Below, piece after piece: positions 1-6,369 of a stretch of DNA of 12,172 bases; positions within the stretch are counted from its first letter, which is position 1; each line of letters begins with the position of its first letter. The position numbers and the translations under genes are program-made. Below the pieces are notes generated by a model, which saw only the letters and a list, made by a program, of their open reading frames with translations, did not search any database and had not been told where the DNA came from. Source of the DNA: Muribaculaceae bacterium (GTDB lineage: Bacteria > Bacteroidota > Bacteroidia > Bacteroidales > Muribaculaceae); the NCBI GenBank assembly GCA_017545095.1, contig JAFYCU010000077.1:1-12172 (forward strand). The letters run 5' to 3'.

Positions 1-59
1 CAGTCACTCCTTCTGCCGACACGACAGTACAATCGTCGCCGTCAGCACTTGGGGGAATG

Positions 60-92
60 CAAAATTACCAAAAAAGCGTGAATTGTTCCAAA
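60..92 (-). promoter_or_regulatory. Bacteroidetes-type promoter reading out of the window
   Basis: On the minus strand a TTTG box (89-92) is followed after 21 nt by TAATTTTG (60-67), matching the Bacteroidetes primary-sigma consensus. Transcription would start near position 53 and leave the window to the left, so the gene served is not visible. The roughly 50 nt downstream hold no start codon or RNA gene that I can defend. Confidence 0.6.
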
Positions 93-142
93 CTTCCAGA
101 ACTTTCTTTCGAAAAAACTTGCACAGAAACATAGAATGCCCT

Positions 143-181
143 AGAAAAACAATGAGGGCAACAGCAATCGCGTTGTCCTCA
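143..181 (-). terminator. Rho-independent terminator of rplS
   Basis: On the minus strand a 10-bp stem (arms 172-181 and 153-162, one G-U pair, 9-nt loop) is followed by a T-rich run, the complement of 144-152. It lies about 28 nt after the rplS stop codon, the expected place for intrinsic termination. Confidence 0.75.
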
Positions 182-208
182 TGTTTTCTGTCATCGTGAG
201 GTGTGGCT

Positions 209-571
209 TCAGGCCTCTTTCTTGATGATACGGCGCTCTTTGATGCGAGCTTTCTTGCCGGTGAGCTTGCGCAGGTAGTACAGTTTGGCGCGACGCACCT
301 TACCATGCTTGTTGATGGTGATGTTGTCGATAAACGGCGACTCGATGGGGAAGATGCGCTCCACACCAATGTTGTCGCTGATTTTGCGAACGGTGAAACG
401 TTTCTTCTCGCCGTGGCCATTGATTTTAATCACAACGCCGCGATACTGCTGGATACGCTCTTTGTTACCCTCTTTGATGCGATAGGCCACCGTGATGGTG
501 TCGCCAGGGAAAAACTCGGGTAACTCTTTGCCAGTGGCAAATGCTTGCTCAGCAACTTTAATTAAATCCAT
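209..571 (-). CDS. rplS: 50S ribosomal protein L19
   Basis: The 120-residue protein matches bacterial L19 over its full length. It opens with MDLIKVAEQAF, carries the core F-PGDTI-VAYRI near residues 20-32 and the conserved block VERIFPIESPFI around residues 70-80, and ends in the basic stretch typical of the family (GKKARIKERR then KK). L19 sits at the interface of the 30S and 50S subunits. In many bacteria rplS follows rpsP-rimM-trmD, but here it stands alone between its own promoter and terminator, as is common in Bacteroidales. The start is the first ATG after an A/T-rich leader of about 85 nt. No Shine-Dalgarno sequence is visible, which is normal for this phylum. Confidence 0.98.
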   Translation of the reverse strand: MDLIKVAEQAFATGKELPEFFPGDTITVAYRIKEGNKERIQQYRGVVIKINGHGEKKRFTVRKISDNIGVERIFPIESPFIDNITINKHGKVRRAKLYYLRKLTGKKARIKERRIIKKEA

Positions 572-661
572 TGAATTAGATTGCTTTTAAATCATTAAAA
601 ATCAGTCCGCAACATGCGCAAGCCACTCTCTATTTCTTGCCAGAGGTTACGAAAAGCGGGG

Positions 662-691
662 CAAAGGTACAACTTTTTTCCGAAACGGCAA
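662..691 (-). promoter_or_regulatory. Promoter of rplS
   Basis: On the minus strand TTG (689-691), a 19-nt spacer and TACCTTTG (662-669) fit the Bacteroidetes consensus (TTTG, 19-21 nt, TAnnTTTG). Transcription would begin near 655, giving a leader of about 85 nt. I saw no clear L19 autoregulatory structure in that leader. Confidence 0.75.
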
Positions 692-723
692 TGGATTGGG
701 GCATTTTTTTGAATCGGTGAGGG

Positions 724-2232
724 TTATTTCTTCACCATTCGCCGTTCGTCGGTGCTGTTGATGACCTTGCCTTGGGCTTGCAGCTGCTTCACATAGTCGA
801 GGATGCGTTGCCCATATTTCACATCGTCCACATACAGACGTTTGGCACGTTGGAATGGAGTCATGTAGTCGCCGCCGTTGGCCAGGTAGTCGATGGTGGC
901 AACGCGGTAGGTCTTCTTGGGGTCGATTTTCTTGCCTTTCACTTTTGCCGAGGCGATTTCGCCACGGTCGTTAAAGGTCACGCGCAGTTCGTTGCTCATA
1001 GCATCGCCGCCGCGCCCGGCCATCACCTTCAAGGCCTCGAGCAGGTCGGCTCCCGTGATTTCGAGCACCACGAAGCGGTTGTCGAAGGGGAACATCGAGC
1101 TGAGCAGCCCCTCGGTGACGGTGCCCTGCGGCATGTCGGTGCGGATGCCGCCTTTGTTCATGATGGCCAACTGGATGCCGTCAACACCCGACAACGCCGG
1201 CAGGATGGCCATCGTGGCATCGCTCACCCAGTTCTGCGCGGCATCGCTGCTGTTTTTCATCGCACGGGCCGAGACCCCCACGGGGTTGCTCATCAACGAG
1301 TCCACGCCATGCTTGTGCCATGCCAGCCAGCGCTCCAAAGCGGGATAATCCTTAGCGGCTTGGTCCCAACTGGCATCCACGGCAATGAGTTTTTGTGTCA
1401 CGAATCCACTTTCCAGGTCCAGGTCGTAGGTGGTGACAAACTTGCCGCTCTTGCCGTTCTGGCCGATAGGGATCATGCGCCCGTCGGCATTGGGCACCAG
1501 CGCATACTCGGTGCCGGGTTTCACCACCGTGTGCGAGTGCCCGCCAATCACCAAGTCGATGTAGTGGCTGGAGCGAATCACGTCCACATCGTTGGGCTCC
1601 TCGGGGTCGTAGCTGTCGTAGCCGATGTGCGAAATCATCACGGTGTAGTTCACCTTGAGCACTTCCTTGAGGAAGCGTGCCATGGCATCGGCCACGTCGA
1701 GCGAGCGGATGTAGCGCATGCCCTCGTAGTTTTTGGCCGAAATGAGTCCTTCGGGACTGACGTTGATGCCGAAAAACGCCACGCGCTTGTCGCCGTAGGC
1801 TTTGATGATATATGGCTCCACAAGTCCTTCCATCACCGTGCCGCTGAAGTCGTAGTTCACGCTCAGCTTTTTGGCCTTCACATTGCGGTAGTAGCTGGCA
1901 ACGCTCTCCAGTCCATTGTCAAACTCATGGTTTCCCATCACAATCATGTCGTAGCCCAGCGAGTCGATGAGCGCGTATTCCACCTCGCCGTTGTAGAGCG
2001 AGAAATACACCGTTCCCTGCACGGCATCGCCGGCATGCACGGTCACCGTGTTTTTGTTGTCGCGGCGCACTTGGTCGTAGATGGCGCGTCGGCGCAGCAC
2101 ACCGCCTTGACCGTCACTGGCGGGGTCGATTTGCGAATGCGTGTCGTTGGCGGCGATAATCACCAGGTGGTCGGCCTGAACGGCCACAGCACCCAACACG
2201 GCCACAACAAGGGCCAAAATTGTTCGTTTCAT
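724..2232 (-). CDS. Secreted 5'-nucleotidase / metallophosphoesterase (UshA type)
   Basis: This 502-residue protein has a signal peptide (residues 1-20, ending VQA) and the two-domain structure of 5'-nucleotidase/UDP-sugar hydrolase enzymes. The N-terminal calcineurin-like domain shows the metal-binding motifs NDTH (29-32), GDAVQG (68-73), GNHEFD (100-105), SH (201-202) and GGHSH (230-234). The C-terminal substrate domain shows NKGGIR (359-364), FPFDN (381-385) and LANGGDY (450-456). All expected metal ligands are present, so an active enzyme is likely: periplasmic removal of phosphate from nucleotides or related esters, feeding nucleoside and phosphate uptake. Substrate range cannot be read from sequence. 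It has its own promoter. No lipobox is seen, so it is probably soluble. I give no symbol because ushA, yfkN and others share this architecture. Confidence 0.93.
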   Translation of the reverse strand: MKRTILALVVAVLGAVAVQADHLVIIAANDTHSQIDPASDGQGGVLRRRAIYDQVRRDNKNTVTVHAGDAVQGTVYFSLYNGEVEYALIDSLGYDMIVMGNHEFDNGLESVASYYRNVKAKKLSVNYDFSGTVMEGLVEPYIIKAYGDKRVAFFGINVSPEGLISAKNYEGMRYIRSLDVADAMARFLKEVLKVNYTVMISHIGYDSYDPEEPNDVDVIRSSHYIDLVIGGHSHTVVKPGTEYALVPNADGRMIPIGQNGKSGKFVTTYDLDLESGFVTQKLIAVDASWDQAAKDYPALERWLAWHKHGVDSLMSNPVGVSARAMKNSSDAAQNWVSDATMAILPALSGVDGIQLAIMNKGGIRTDMPQGTVTEGLLSSMFPFDNRFVVLEITGADLLEALKVMAGRGGDAMSNELRVTFNDRGEIASAKVKGKKIDPKKTYRVATIDYLANGGDYMTPFQRAKRLYVDDVKYGQRILDYVKQLQAQGKVINSTDERRMVKK

Positions 2233-2278
2233 GTTGTTCTTATTTTTCTTTGTTATGTATGCGTCAATAATCAGTTTG

Positions 2279-2309
2279 CAAATTTACTACATCTTTCCGA
2301 GCCATGCAA
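2279..2309 (-). promoter_or_regulatory. Promoter of the 5'-nucleotidase gene
   Basis: On the minus strand TTG (2307-2309), a 20-nt spacer and TAAATTTG (2279-2286) fit the Bacteroidetes consensus. It lies in the 97-nt gap between the methyltransferase stop and the nucleotidase start, giving a leader of about 40 nt. Confidence 0.75.
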
Positions 2310-2329
2310 CATTTCGGTGTGTGTAATGT

Positions 2330-3547
2330 CTATTGTTGCACTCGGCTGTTGCATGGATGCTTGTGCCCGATGAGCAGCACATGTTGCCCCTGAGCGGTGG
2401 TGGTGCCGAAGATGTAGGTGTCGCCGCCGTCGCGTAGCTTCAGGCGTTGAGCAAGTGTGGCGGCGCTCATCGGGAAGTTGCGCACGGCCACATTGGCTTG
2501 CGCGATGCTGGCCAGTGCTTGCCGCAGCTCGCGCTTGTTCATCGTGGCAATGGTGTGGATGCTGAACGAGCGGCCTTGAAAGTCGTCAACGCACGAGCCC
2601 ACCAGCAGGTGGCTGTCGCCACTCACCACAGCCAAGCCGTAATGGGCTGCCACATGGCCGAAGCACCCGGCTTTCATCATCGACGGGTTAGGCTCGTAGA
2701 GACACATTCCGGAAACGCACTCACCGTCCCACACAGCTGGTGGCTGTACTGCGGTACCCCACTGATAGGTAAACGTGTCGCCGTCGTTGGCACAGTGCAT
2801 CGTTGTGGAGCCGTGGTGGTCGCGCTGCATGACCACGAGCAGTTCCTTGCATTCGCCACCTGCGCTCACAATGTGCATATCGCTCACATGGGGCAGGGCG
2901 GCAAGCGTGTGGCTCACATCAAGCATCGGCGATAGCTTAACCAGCACGACAGGGGCTTTGGCAAGCAACTCTTGGGCCAGTGCCGACACATCGGGCGAAC
3001 AGTCGGCTATGGCATAGGTGCGGTTGCCCTTGATGTCGCGGCGTGCAGGGTCGAGATAGATGGCATCAGCCTCGGCCAGGATGTGCAGGTAGTCTTCGGC
3101 ATCGGCGTTTACCACCTCCACATGCTGCAAGCCCAAGAGCGGGAAGTTGTGTCGCGCACACTGGCACAGCCAGGACTGCCGCTCAACATACACCACGCGC
3201 TCAAAGCCCGCGGCCATGGCGGCGCAGTCCACGCCCAGACCGCCGGTAAGGTCCACCAGCGTGCCGCCGTGTGGCAGCAAGGCGGCTTTGTAGCGTGCTG
3301 TGGCCTCGCTTGAGCATTGTTCTAGGGCCAGTCGCGAGGGATACACGACGCCTTCCACGGCCGCCCAGCTGGGCAGCTTGCGCCGAGCAGTCTGGCGGCC
3401 ACCAATCTGCTCCAATGCTTTCGGTAAGTCCACATCAGGCCAGCGACCACCTTGCAGAGCCAGTCGCCGGATGTCGTCGTGCGCATGGTCGGCAACAAAA
3501 CGCCATGTGGCCTCGTTGAGTAAGACGGCAGTAGGTGTACAATTCAT
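2330..3547 (-). CDS. SAM-dependent methyltransferase, PG_1098 type with THUMP-like domain
   Basis: The protein has 405 residues from the chosen start. The central Rossmann methyltransferase fold shows motif I, DLTGGLGVD (99-107), the acidic end of strand 2, YVE (120-122), and the catalytic-type motif YLDPARRD (164-171). After it come a ferredoxin-like segment with the marker LYEPNPSMMKAG and a C-terminal THUMP-like region containing NFPM and LRDGGDTYIFGT. This order matches the PG_1098 family of Porphyromonas and relatives. THUMP-type domains bind structured RNA, so a tRNA or rRNA base methyltransferase is the natural inference; the target is not known to me. The frame is open upstream to an ATG at 3601, but those 18 extra codons run through the promoter, so I start at 3547 (MNCTPTAV). 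The stop lies 20 nt upstream of the next promoter. Confidence 0.88.
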   Translation of the reverse strand: MNCTPTAVLLNEATWRFVADHAHDDIRRLALQGGRWPDVDLPKALEQIGGRQTARRKLPSWAAVEGVVYPSRLALEQCSSEATARYKAALLPHGGTLVDLTGGLGVDCAAMAAGFERVVYVERQSWLCQCARHNFPLLGLQHVEVVNADAEDYLHILAEADAIYLDPARRDIKGNRTYAIADCSPDVSALAQELLAKAPVVLVKLSPMLDVSHTLAALPHVSDMHIVSAGGECKELLVVMQRDHHGSTTMHCANDGDTFTYQWGTAVQPPAVWDGECVSGMCLYEPNPSMMKAGCFGHVAAHYGLAVVSGDSHLLVGSCVDDFQGRSFSIHTIATMNKRELRQALASIAQANVAVRNFPMSAATLAQRLKLRDGGDTYIFGTTTAQGQHVLLIGHKHPCNSRVQQ

Positions 3548-3567
3548 CGTTTCTCGTTTTTCTGTGG

Positions 3568-3597
3568 CAAAATTAGTGCAAGCCGAGCGCAAAACAA
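3568..3597 (-). promoter_or_regulatory. Promoter of the methyltransferase gene (repeat copy A)
   Basis: On the minus strand TTG (3595-3597), a 19-nt spacer and TAATTTTG (3568-3575) fit the consensus. It lies 21 nt before the chosen start codon. The spacer is nearly identical to those at 3651-3682 and 12141-12172, which is unusual for promoter spacers. Confidence 0.75.
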
Positions 3598-3617
3598 GCA
3601 AGTTCGCTTGCTTGTTT
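3592..3617. repeat. 11-bp perfect hairpin with TTCG loop
   Basis: The arms at 3592-3602 and 3607-3617 are perfectly complementary with a TTCG tetraloop. It overlaps the upstream box of promoter copy A. Neither strand has a clean T-run at the proper place and no gene ends nearby, so I do not call it a terminator. Confidence 0.7.
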
Positions 3618-3734
3618 GCCGAGGTGCAGCCTAATTTCGCGATTTCATTGCAAAATTAGTGCAAGCCGAGCGAAAACGCAAATTTATTGGCGGTTTTACT
3701 CAAAATTGGCTGCACCTCAGCAATTGAAGCAAGC
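3606..3734. repeat. About 34-nt imperfect inverted repeat around a promoter copy
   Basis: The segment 3606-3639 reappears in reverse complement at 3701-3734 with a few mismatches and a 1-nt gap; the shared core is GAGGTGCAGCC. The 61 nt between hold promoter copy B. A third copy of the core (CCGAGGCGAAGCC) lies at 3763-3775 in the same orientation as the left arm. This could be a small non-autonomous element or a regulatory cruciform. Confidence 0.65.
3651..3682 (-). promoter_or_regulatory. Second upstream promoter copy (repeat copy B)
   Basis: On the minus strand TTTG (3679-3682), a 20-nt spacer and TAATTTTG (3651-3658) match the consensus perfectly. It is 104 nt upstream of the methyltransferase start and reads in the same direction as copy A, so that gene may have tandem promoters. 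Its transcript would pass through the hairpin at 3592-3617. Confidence 0.6.
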
Positions 3735-3777
3735 TTCATTGCATTTGGTTTGCGCAATTTTTCCGAGGCGAAGCCTA

Positions 3778-3829
3778 ATTTCGACCGCGAAGCGGTCGAA
3801 ATGGTGCAAACCGAGCTCAAAAGCAAATT
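3778..3829. repeat. 11-bp hairpin joined to a decayed promoter copy (copy C)
   Basis: The arms at 3778-3788 and 3792-3802 form a perfect 11-bp stem with a GAA loop. Just beyond, 3803-3829 matches the spacer and TTTG box of the promoter repeat, but its -7 box reads CATTTCG instead of TAATTTTG. It is therefore probably dead as a minus-strand promoter. The rest of the 3548-3939 gap holds these repeats, a weak plus-strand promoter candidate and a leader hairpin; no gene is visible in it. Confidence 0.6.
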
Positions 3830-3831
3830 TA

Positions 3832-3863
3832 TTTGAAATTTGTCGGAACACCGGCGCACTTTG
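3832..3863 (+). promoter_or_regulatory. Weak candidate promoter for the lipoprotein gene
   Basis: TTTG (3832-3835), a 20-nt spacer and GCACTTTG (3856-3863) fit the Bacteroidetes consensus except that TA of the -7 box is replaced by GC. It is the best-placed candidate upstream of the plus-strand gene at 3940, but the match is imperfect. Confidence 0.3.
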
Positions 3864-3886
3864 GTTTCTTGCGTTGCGAAAGTTGG

Positions 3887-3918
3887 CACGGTTTTTGCAA
3901 TGCGTTGACCGTGTTTTT
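3887..3918 (+). other. Leader hairpin with T-tail before the lipoprotein gene
   Basis: CACGGT (3887-3892) pairs with ACCGTG (3908-3913) across a 15-nt loop and is followed by TTTTT (3914-3918). It ends 21 nt before the start codon. It resembles a weak intrinsic terminator or attenuator, but six base pairs with a long loop is marginal. Confidence 0.3.
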
Positions 3919-3939
3919 AACCTTATAATAAAAGGAAAG

Positions 3940-4527
3940 ATGAACAAGAACTTATTGTGGATGTCGGTCGTGGCTTTGATGGGACTCGGCCTGACGACGG
4001 GTTGCCAACACAAAGTTGGGAGCGAGACTCCTGCCAGCGACACGACTGCTATGGTTACGGAAACCTACCTCACCGCCATCGACCGGTTTCTGACCGATAG
4101 CATCGGTGTCCAGTATGCACCGGGCGAGGTGTGCATCCCGAGCTGGACGGTGATTGGCGTGGACGACAGCGACAGCACCGACATTCGGGTGTGGGGCGAC
4201 TACTGGGTATTCAACTACAAGGTGGCTGGCGACACGCTTAAGTGCGTGTCGGGCGGCAGTCATCCGGGGCTGATGCATGTGCAACAGCAGGACGAGCACT
4301 TCGCGGTGACGGCTTTTGATGCCGTGGGCGACGGTTCCACTTTCTTGCCCACCGCCAAGCGTATCTTTGGCGACCGCTTCGAGGCTTTCAGCAAGGTCAA
4401 CTCCGACGAGAACCAACGCGAGCAAGTGCGCGCCACAGCCATTGCCGAGTATGTGCGTGCCCACAGCCTCCCGGTGACCATGTATCAGGACTACGGCTGG
4501 CCCGCACATCCGCTGCCGCAACAGTAA
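3940..4527 (+). CDS. Putative lipoprotein of unknown function
   Basis: The 195-residue product starts with a lysine-containing, hydrophobic segment ending LGLTTGC, so Cys22 is the probable lipidation site of an outer-membrane or periplasmic lipoprotein. The mature part starts with a flexible Ser/Thr-rich stretch (to about 36), then a helix-like segment. A strand-rich centre follows, with VWGDYWVFNYKVAGDTLKC (84-102) and SGGSHPGLMHVQ (104-115). I do not recognise the family; an NTF2-like or DUF-type fold is possible but unsupported. The frame is open back to 3616, but that part reads through promoter repeats and hairpins. I start at 3940, where AAAGGAAAG sits directly upstream and the signal peptide begins. 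It is the only plus-strand gene and converges on the peptidase gene. Confidence 0.8.
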   Translation: MNKNLLWMSVVALMGLGLTTGCQHKVGSETPASDTTAMVTETYLTAIDRFLTDSIGVQYAPGEVCIPSWTVIGVDDSDSTDIRVWGDYWVFNYKVAGDTLKCVSGGSHPGLMHVQQQDEHFAVTAFDAVGDGSTFLPTAKRIFGDRFEAFSKVNSDENQREQVRATAIAEYVRAHSLPVTMYQDYGWPAHPLPQQ

Positions 4528-4550
4528 GGTGGCCGGCAATGCCATTCGAA

Positions 4551-4598
4551 AATCAAGACGCACGATTCCGCGCCATCGCGGAATCGTGCGTCTTGATT
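4551..4598. terminator. Bidirectional terminator hairpin between convergent genes
   Basis: A perfect 22-bp stem (4551-4572 with 4577-4598) closes on a CCAT loop. It lies 24 nt after the lipoprotein stop and 18 nt after the peptidase stop on the other strand, so it can serve both. There is no long T-run outside the stem; the T-rich end is inside it. Confidence 0.75.
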
Positions 4599-4615
4599 AA
4601 TGGATGATGTGTGGA

Positions 4616-5815
4616 TCACAGACCCATCTTCTTGGCAATCTTGCTGGGGATGGCGGCCTTATTGACCATGATGTCCATCGTCTTGCCCAGGAAGAAGGCC
4701 TCGCTCACATAGAAGAAGCCGTGGTAGAGCTGGTTGTCGTCCCAGCTGTTCTGCACCTTGAAGTAGCGGTTGCCCTCCTGGTCCACAGCCTTGCCCATGA
4801 TCACCATGCCGTGGTCATCGGTGGTCTCTTTGTTGTCGAACCACTTCTGGCGCAGCTCCTGAGTCACCTTGATTTCCTCCACCGGGCCCTTGATGTCCCA
4901 TTTCTCCTCCTCGCGGTCCTTGTCGCTGAGCTGGGTCCAGCGCTCCATGTCGCTGCCCTTCAAGTCGGGCACGTCCTTCTCGACGGGAAGCACGGCGTAG
5001 CCCTTGCGCCACTTAAAGCCTTTCTCGCTCACATCGGCGCCCCAGGCCACGGTGTAGCCGTTGTCGATGGCGTAGTTCACAATCTCGAGCAGCTCTTCCA
5101 TGGGCACGTTTTGGTAGGGATACCACAGCCAGTTGTCGGCCACCTCGAGAACGAAGGGCTTGTAGAACGGGTGATGGGTGAACGACGAGATGCCGATGTA
5201 GTCGTCCATCTTGATGGGCAGCGAGGCGGCAAACGTCTTCGGGGTATAGGTCTTGCCCTCCCAGGTGAAGGTCTCGGGCATCTTGCCCATGTAGGCATCG
5301 AGCACGCCCTGGAAGCCCTCTTTCCATGCCGGGGTGAGTTTCTGCCGCTGGTTCTTCTTCACCACGTTCACGAAGCCACGCAAGGCATCGCTGAGTTCGC
5401 TGGTGTCGAACTTCTTCTCGCCGTAGGTCATGCCGGTATAGACCTCGTTGGGCACCATGCCGTAGGTCTCCCACACGTAGCTCACGTCGTCGGCGGCACC
5501 GCCCTCGGCGAAGTTCACCGTGCCGTCCATGCGCACATACTTCACGGCCTTGTCAAAATAGCAGTGGTTCACCACGAAGCCCTCGCTCAGGTGAATCTCC
5601 TTGCCCGTCTTGCGCAGAATCTCGCTCTCGAAGAACGTGTTGGTGGAGTAGCACCAGCACGTGCCCGACTTGTTCTGGTCCTTGACCGGCGTGGTCTTGA
5701 TAATCTTCACATCGGTGAACTTGAATCCCGTGCTGTCGGGGATGACGACCTTGTCGTCGGCCATGGCGCTCAGGCTAATGCCCGCTGCCAACATGGCGAT
5801 AAACAAATGCTTCAT
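4616..5815 (-). CDS. Secreted C1-family peptidase (aminopeptidase C / bleomycin hydrolase type)
   Basis: This 399-residue protein has a signal peptide (1-19, ending AMA) and the papain-like core of the bleomycin hydrolase/PepC family (C1B). The catalytic set is complete: oxyanion Gln47 and nucleophile Cys53 in QNKSGTCWC, His335 in DDHGM and Asn356 in VQNSW. Family enzymes are usually cytosolic, about 450 residues, and trim amino acids from peptide N-termini as hexamers. This copy is shorter and exported, as in other Bacteroidales, so it most likely degrades peptides in the periplasm. The end, IPSKIAKKMGL, lacks any sorting signal I can see. It has its own promoter and ends at the shared hairpin. 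Family assignment is firm; exact specificity, and whether it is exo- or endopeptidase, is inferred. Confidence 0.92.
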   Translation of the reverse strand: MKHLFIAMLAAGISLSAMADDKVVIPDSTGFKFTDVKIIKTTPVKDQNKSGTCWCYSTNTFFESEILRKTGKEIHLSEGFVVNHCYFDKAVKYVRMDGTVNFAEGGAADDVSYVWETYGMVPNEVYTGMTYGEKKFDTSELSDALRGFVNVVKKNQRQKLTPAWKEGFQGVLDAYMGKMPETFTWEGKTYTPKTFAASLPIKMDDYIGISSFTHHPFYKPFVLEVADNWLWYPYQNVPMEELLEIVNYAIDNGYTVAWGADVSEKGFKWRKGYAVLPVEKDVPDLKGSDMERWTQLSDKDREEEKWDIKGPVEEIKVTQELRQKWFDNKETTDDHGMVIMGKAVDQEGNRYFKVQNSWDDNQLYHGFFYVSEAFFLGKTMDIMVNKAAIPSKIAKKMGL

Positions 5816-5912
5816 ACTTTGTGGGTTAATTATTTGGTTTATAGTTTGTTATTGTAATGAAATGCAGACAGGATACCTATTGACGCTTTCGCAGGTGACT
5901 GTCATTCGGCTA

Positions 5913-5944
5913 CAAAATTACAACAACTTCCTGATATAGACAAA
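5913..5944 (-). promoter_or_regulatory. Promoter of the C1 peptidase gene
   Basis: On the minus strand TTTG (5941-5944), a 20-nt spacer and TAATTTTG (5913-5920) give a perfect consensus match. Transcription would start near 5906, leaving a leader of about 90 nt before the start codon at 5815. Confidence 0.8.
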
Positions 5945-6030
5945 ATGAAGCGGATTATTTTCGGCAACTATCGCACAGCTGACCCCAAATGAGAAGTTGT
6001 ATCAAAAGTGTGGAACAATGGCCATAGTGT

Positions 6031-6108
6031 CAAAACTCCCCCTCTAAGCTGAGTGGTTCCACCTCTGAAGAAGGGGTCAGGGGGAGTGTTGTGGTCGGGG
6101 GGAGTGTG
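6031..6108. repeat. G-rich palindromic repeat
   Basis: CAAAACTCCCCC (6031-6042) pairs with GGGGGAGTGTTG (6080-6091) with one mismatch. A second GGGGGGAGTGTG copy follows at 6097-6108. The interior (about 6062-6077) can form a smaller stem. It resembles dispersed REP-like palindromes of Bacteroidetes intergenic DNA. The rest of 5945-6136 shows nothing else that I can interpret. Confidence 0.5.
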
Positions 6109-6136
6109 AGTTTCCGGGTCATCGCCTTTGTTAGTT

Positions 6137-6325
6137 CTAAGGCATTGTGAGCAGCCATTTCCAACAAGGAATCACCTCAATGGTGCCATGCTTGTCGTGG
6201 ATGGTGTTTTCTTCATCATGGGTTACAATGAGGCGTTGACGGCAAGGGTGAACATTAGGCAGCTTGCCGAGGGCGTCGACCTCTCGGTCTCGCGTTATGG
6301 CGTTGTTAACAGGAACCAATAATAG
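6137..6325 (-). pseudogene. C-terminal remnant of a DUF4143-type AAA ATPase
   Basis: About 60 codons remain of what looks like the C-terminus of the AAA/DUF4143 ATPase family common in Bacteroidales. Recognisable parts are ITRDREVDAL, followed after a short linker by RLIVTHDEE and the typical ending IEVIPCWKWLL just before the stop at 6137. The family normally has about 400-450 residues with an N-terminal Walker A; here all of that is missing, and the frame runs upstream into unrelated sequence. No promoter or plausible start serves it. I infer a relic of a deletion or recombination between repetitive ATPase genes, since another ATPase gene ends at 6370. The identification rests on pattern recognition of the tail only. 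Confidence 0.55.
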
Positions 6326-6369
6326 TCTTGAATTGACTTTTGTTGTCCTTAATTGTTTGATTTCCAGCT

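Noticed and set aside
1..142. Possible RNA gene at the left edge
   Set aside because: I looked for tRNA-like and other structured elements; only a weak, interrupted hairpin was found, so only the promoter is reported.
772..2373. 533-codon plus-strand open frame opposite the 5'-nucleotidase
   Set aside because: It is antisense to a clearly functional gene, is unusually rich in His and Val, and matches no family; it is a by-product of GC-skewed codons on the other strand.
3548..3601. 18-codon N-terminal extension of the methyltransferase
   Set aside because: It is encoded by the promoter's -7 box and leader, which cannot be translated from that promoter.
3905..3929. E. coli-like TTGACC and TATAAT boxes before the lipoprotein gene
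   Set aside because: The spacing is only 13 nt, transcription would start too close to the ATG, and this phylum uses TTTG/TAnnTTTG promoters.
4604..5857. 417-codon plus-strand open frame opposite the C1 peptidase
   Set aside because: Same reason: a His/Leu/Val-rich antisense shadow of a gene with an intact catalytic set.
6128..6322. 64-codon plus-strand open frame
   Set aside because: It is antisense to the DUF4143 relic, has no promoter or ribosome binding site, and shows no recognisable motif.
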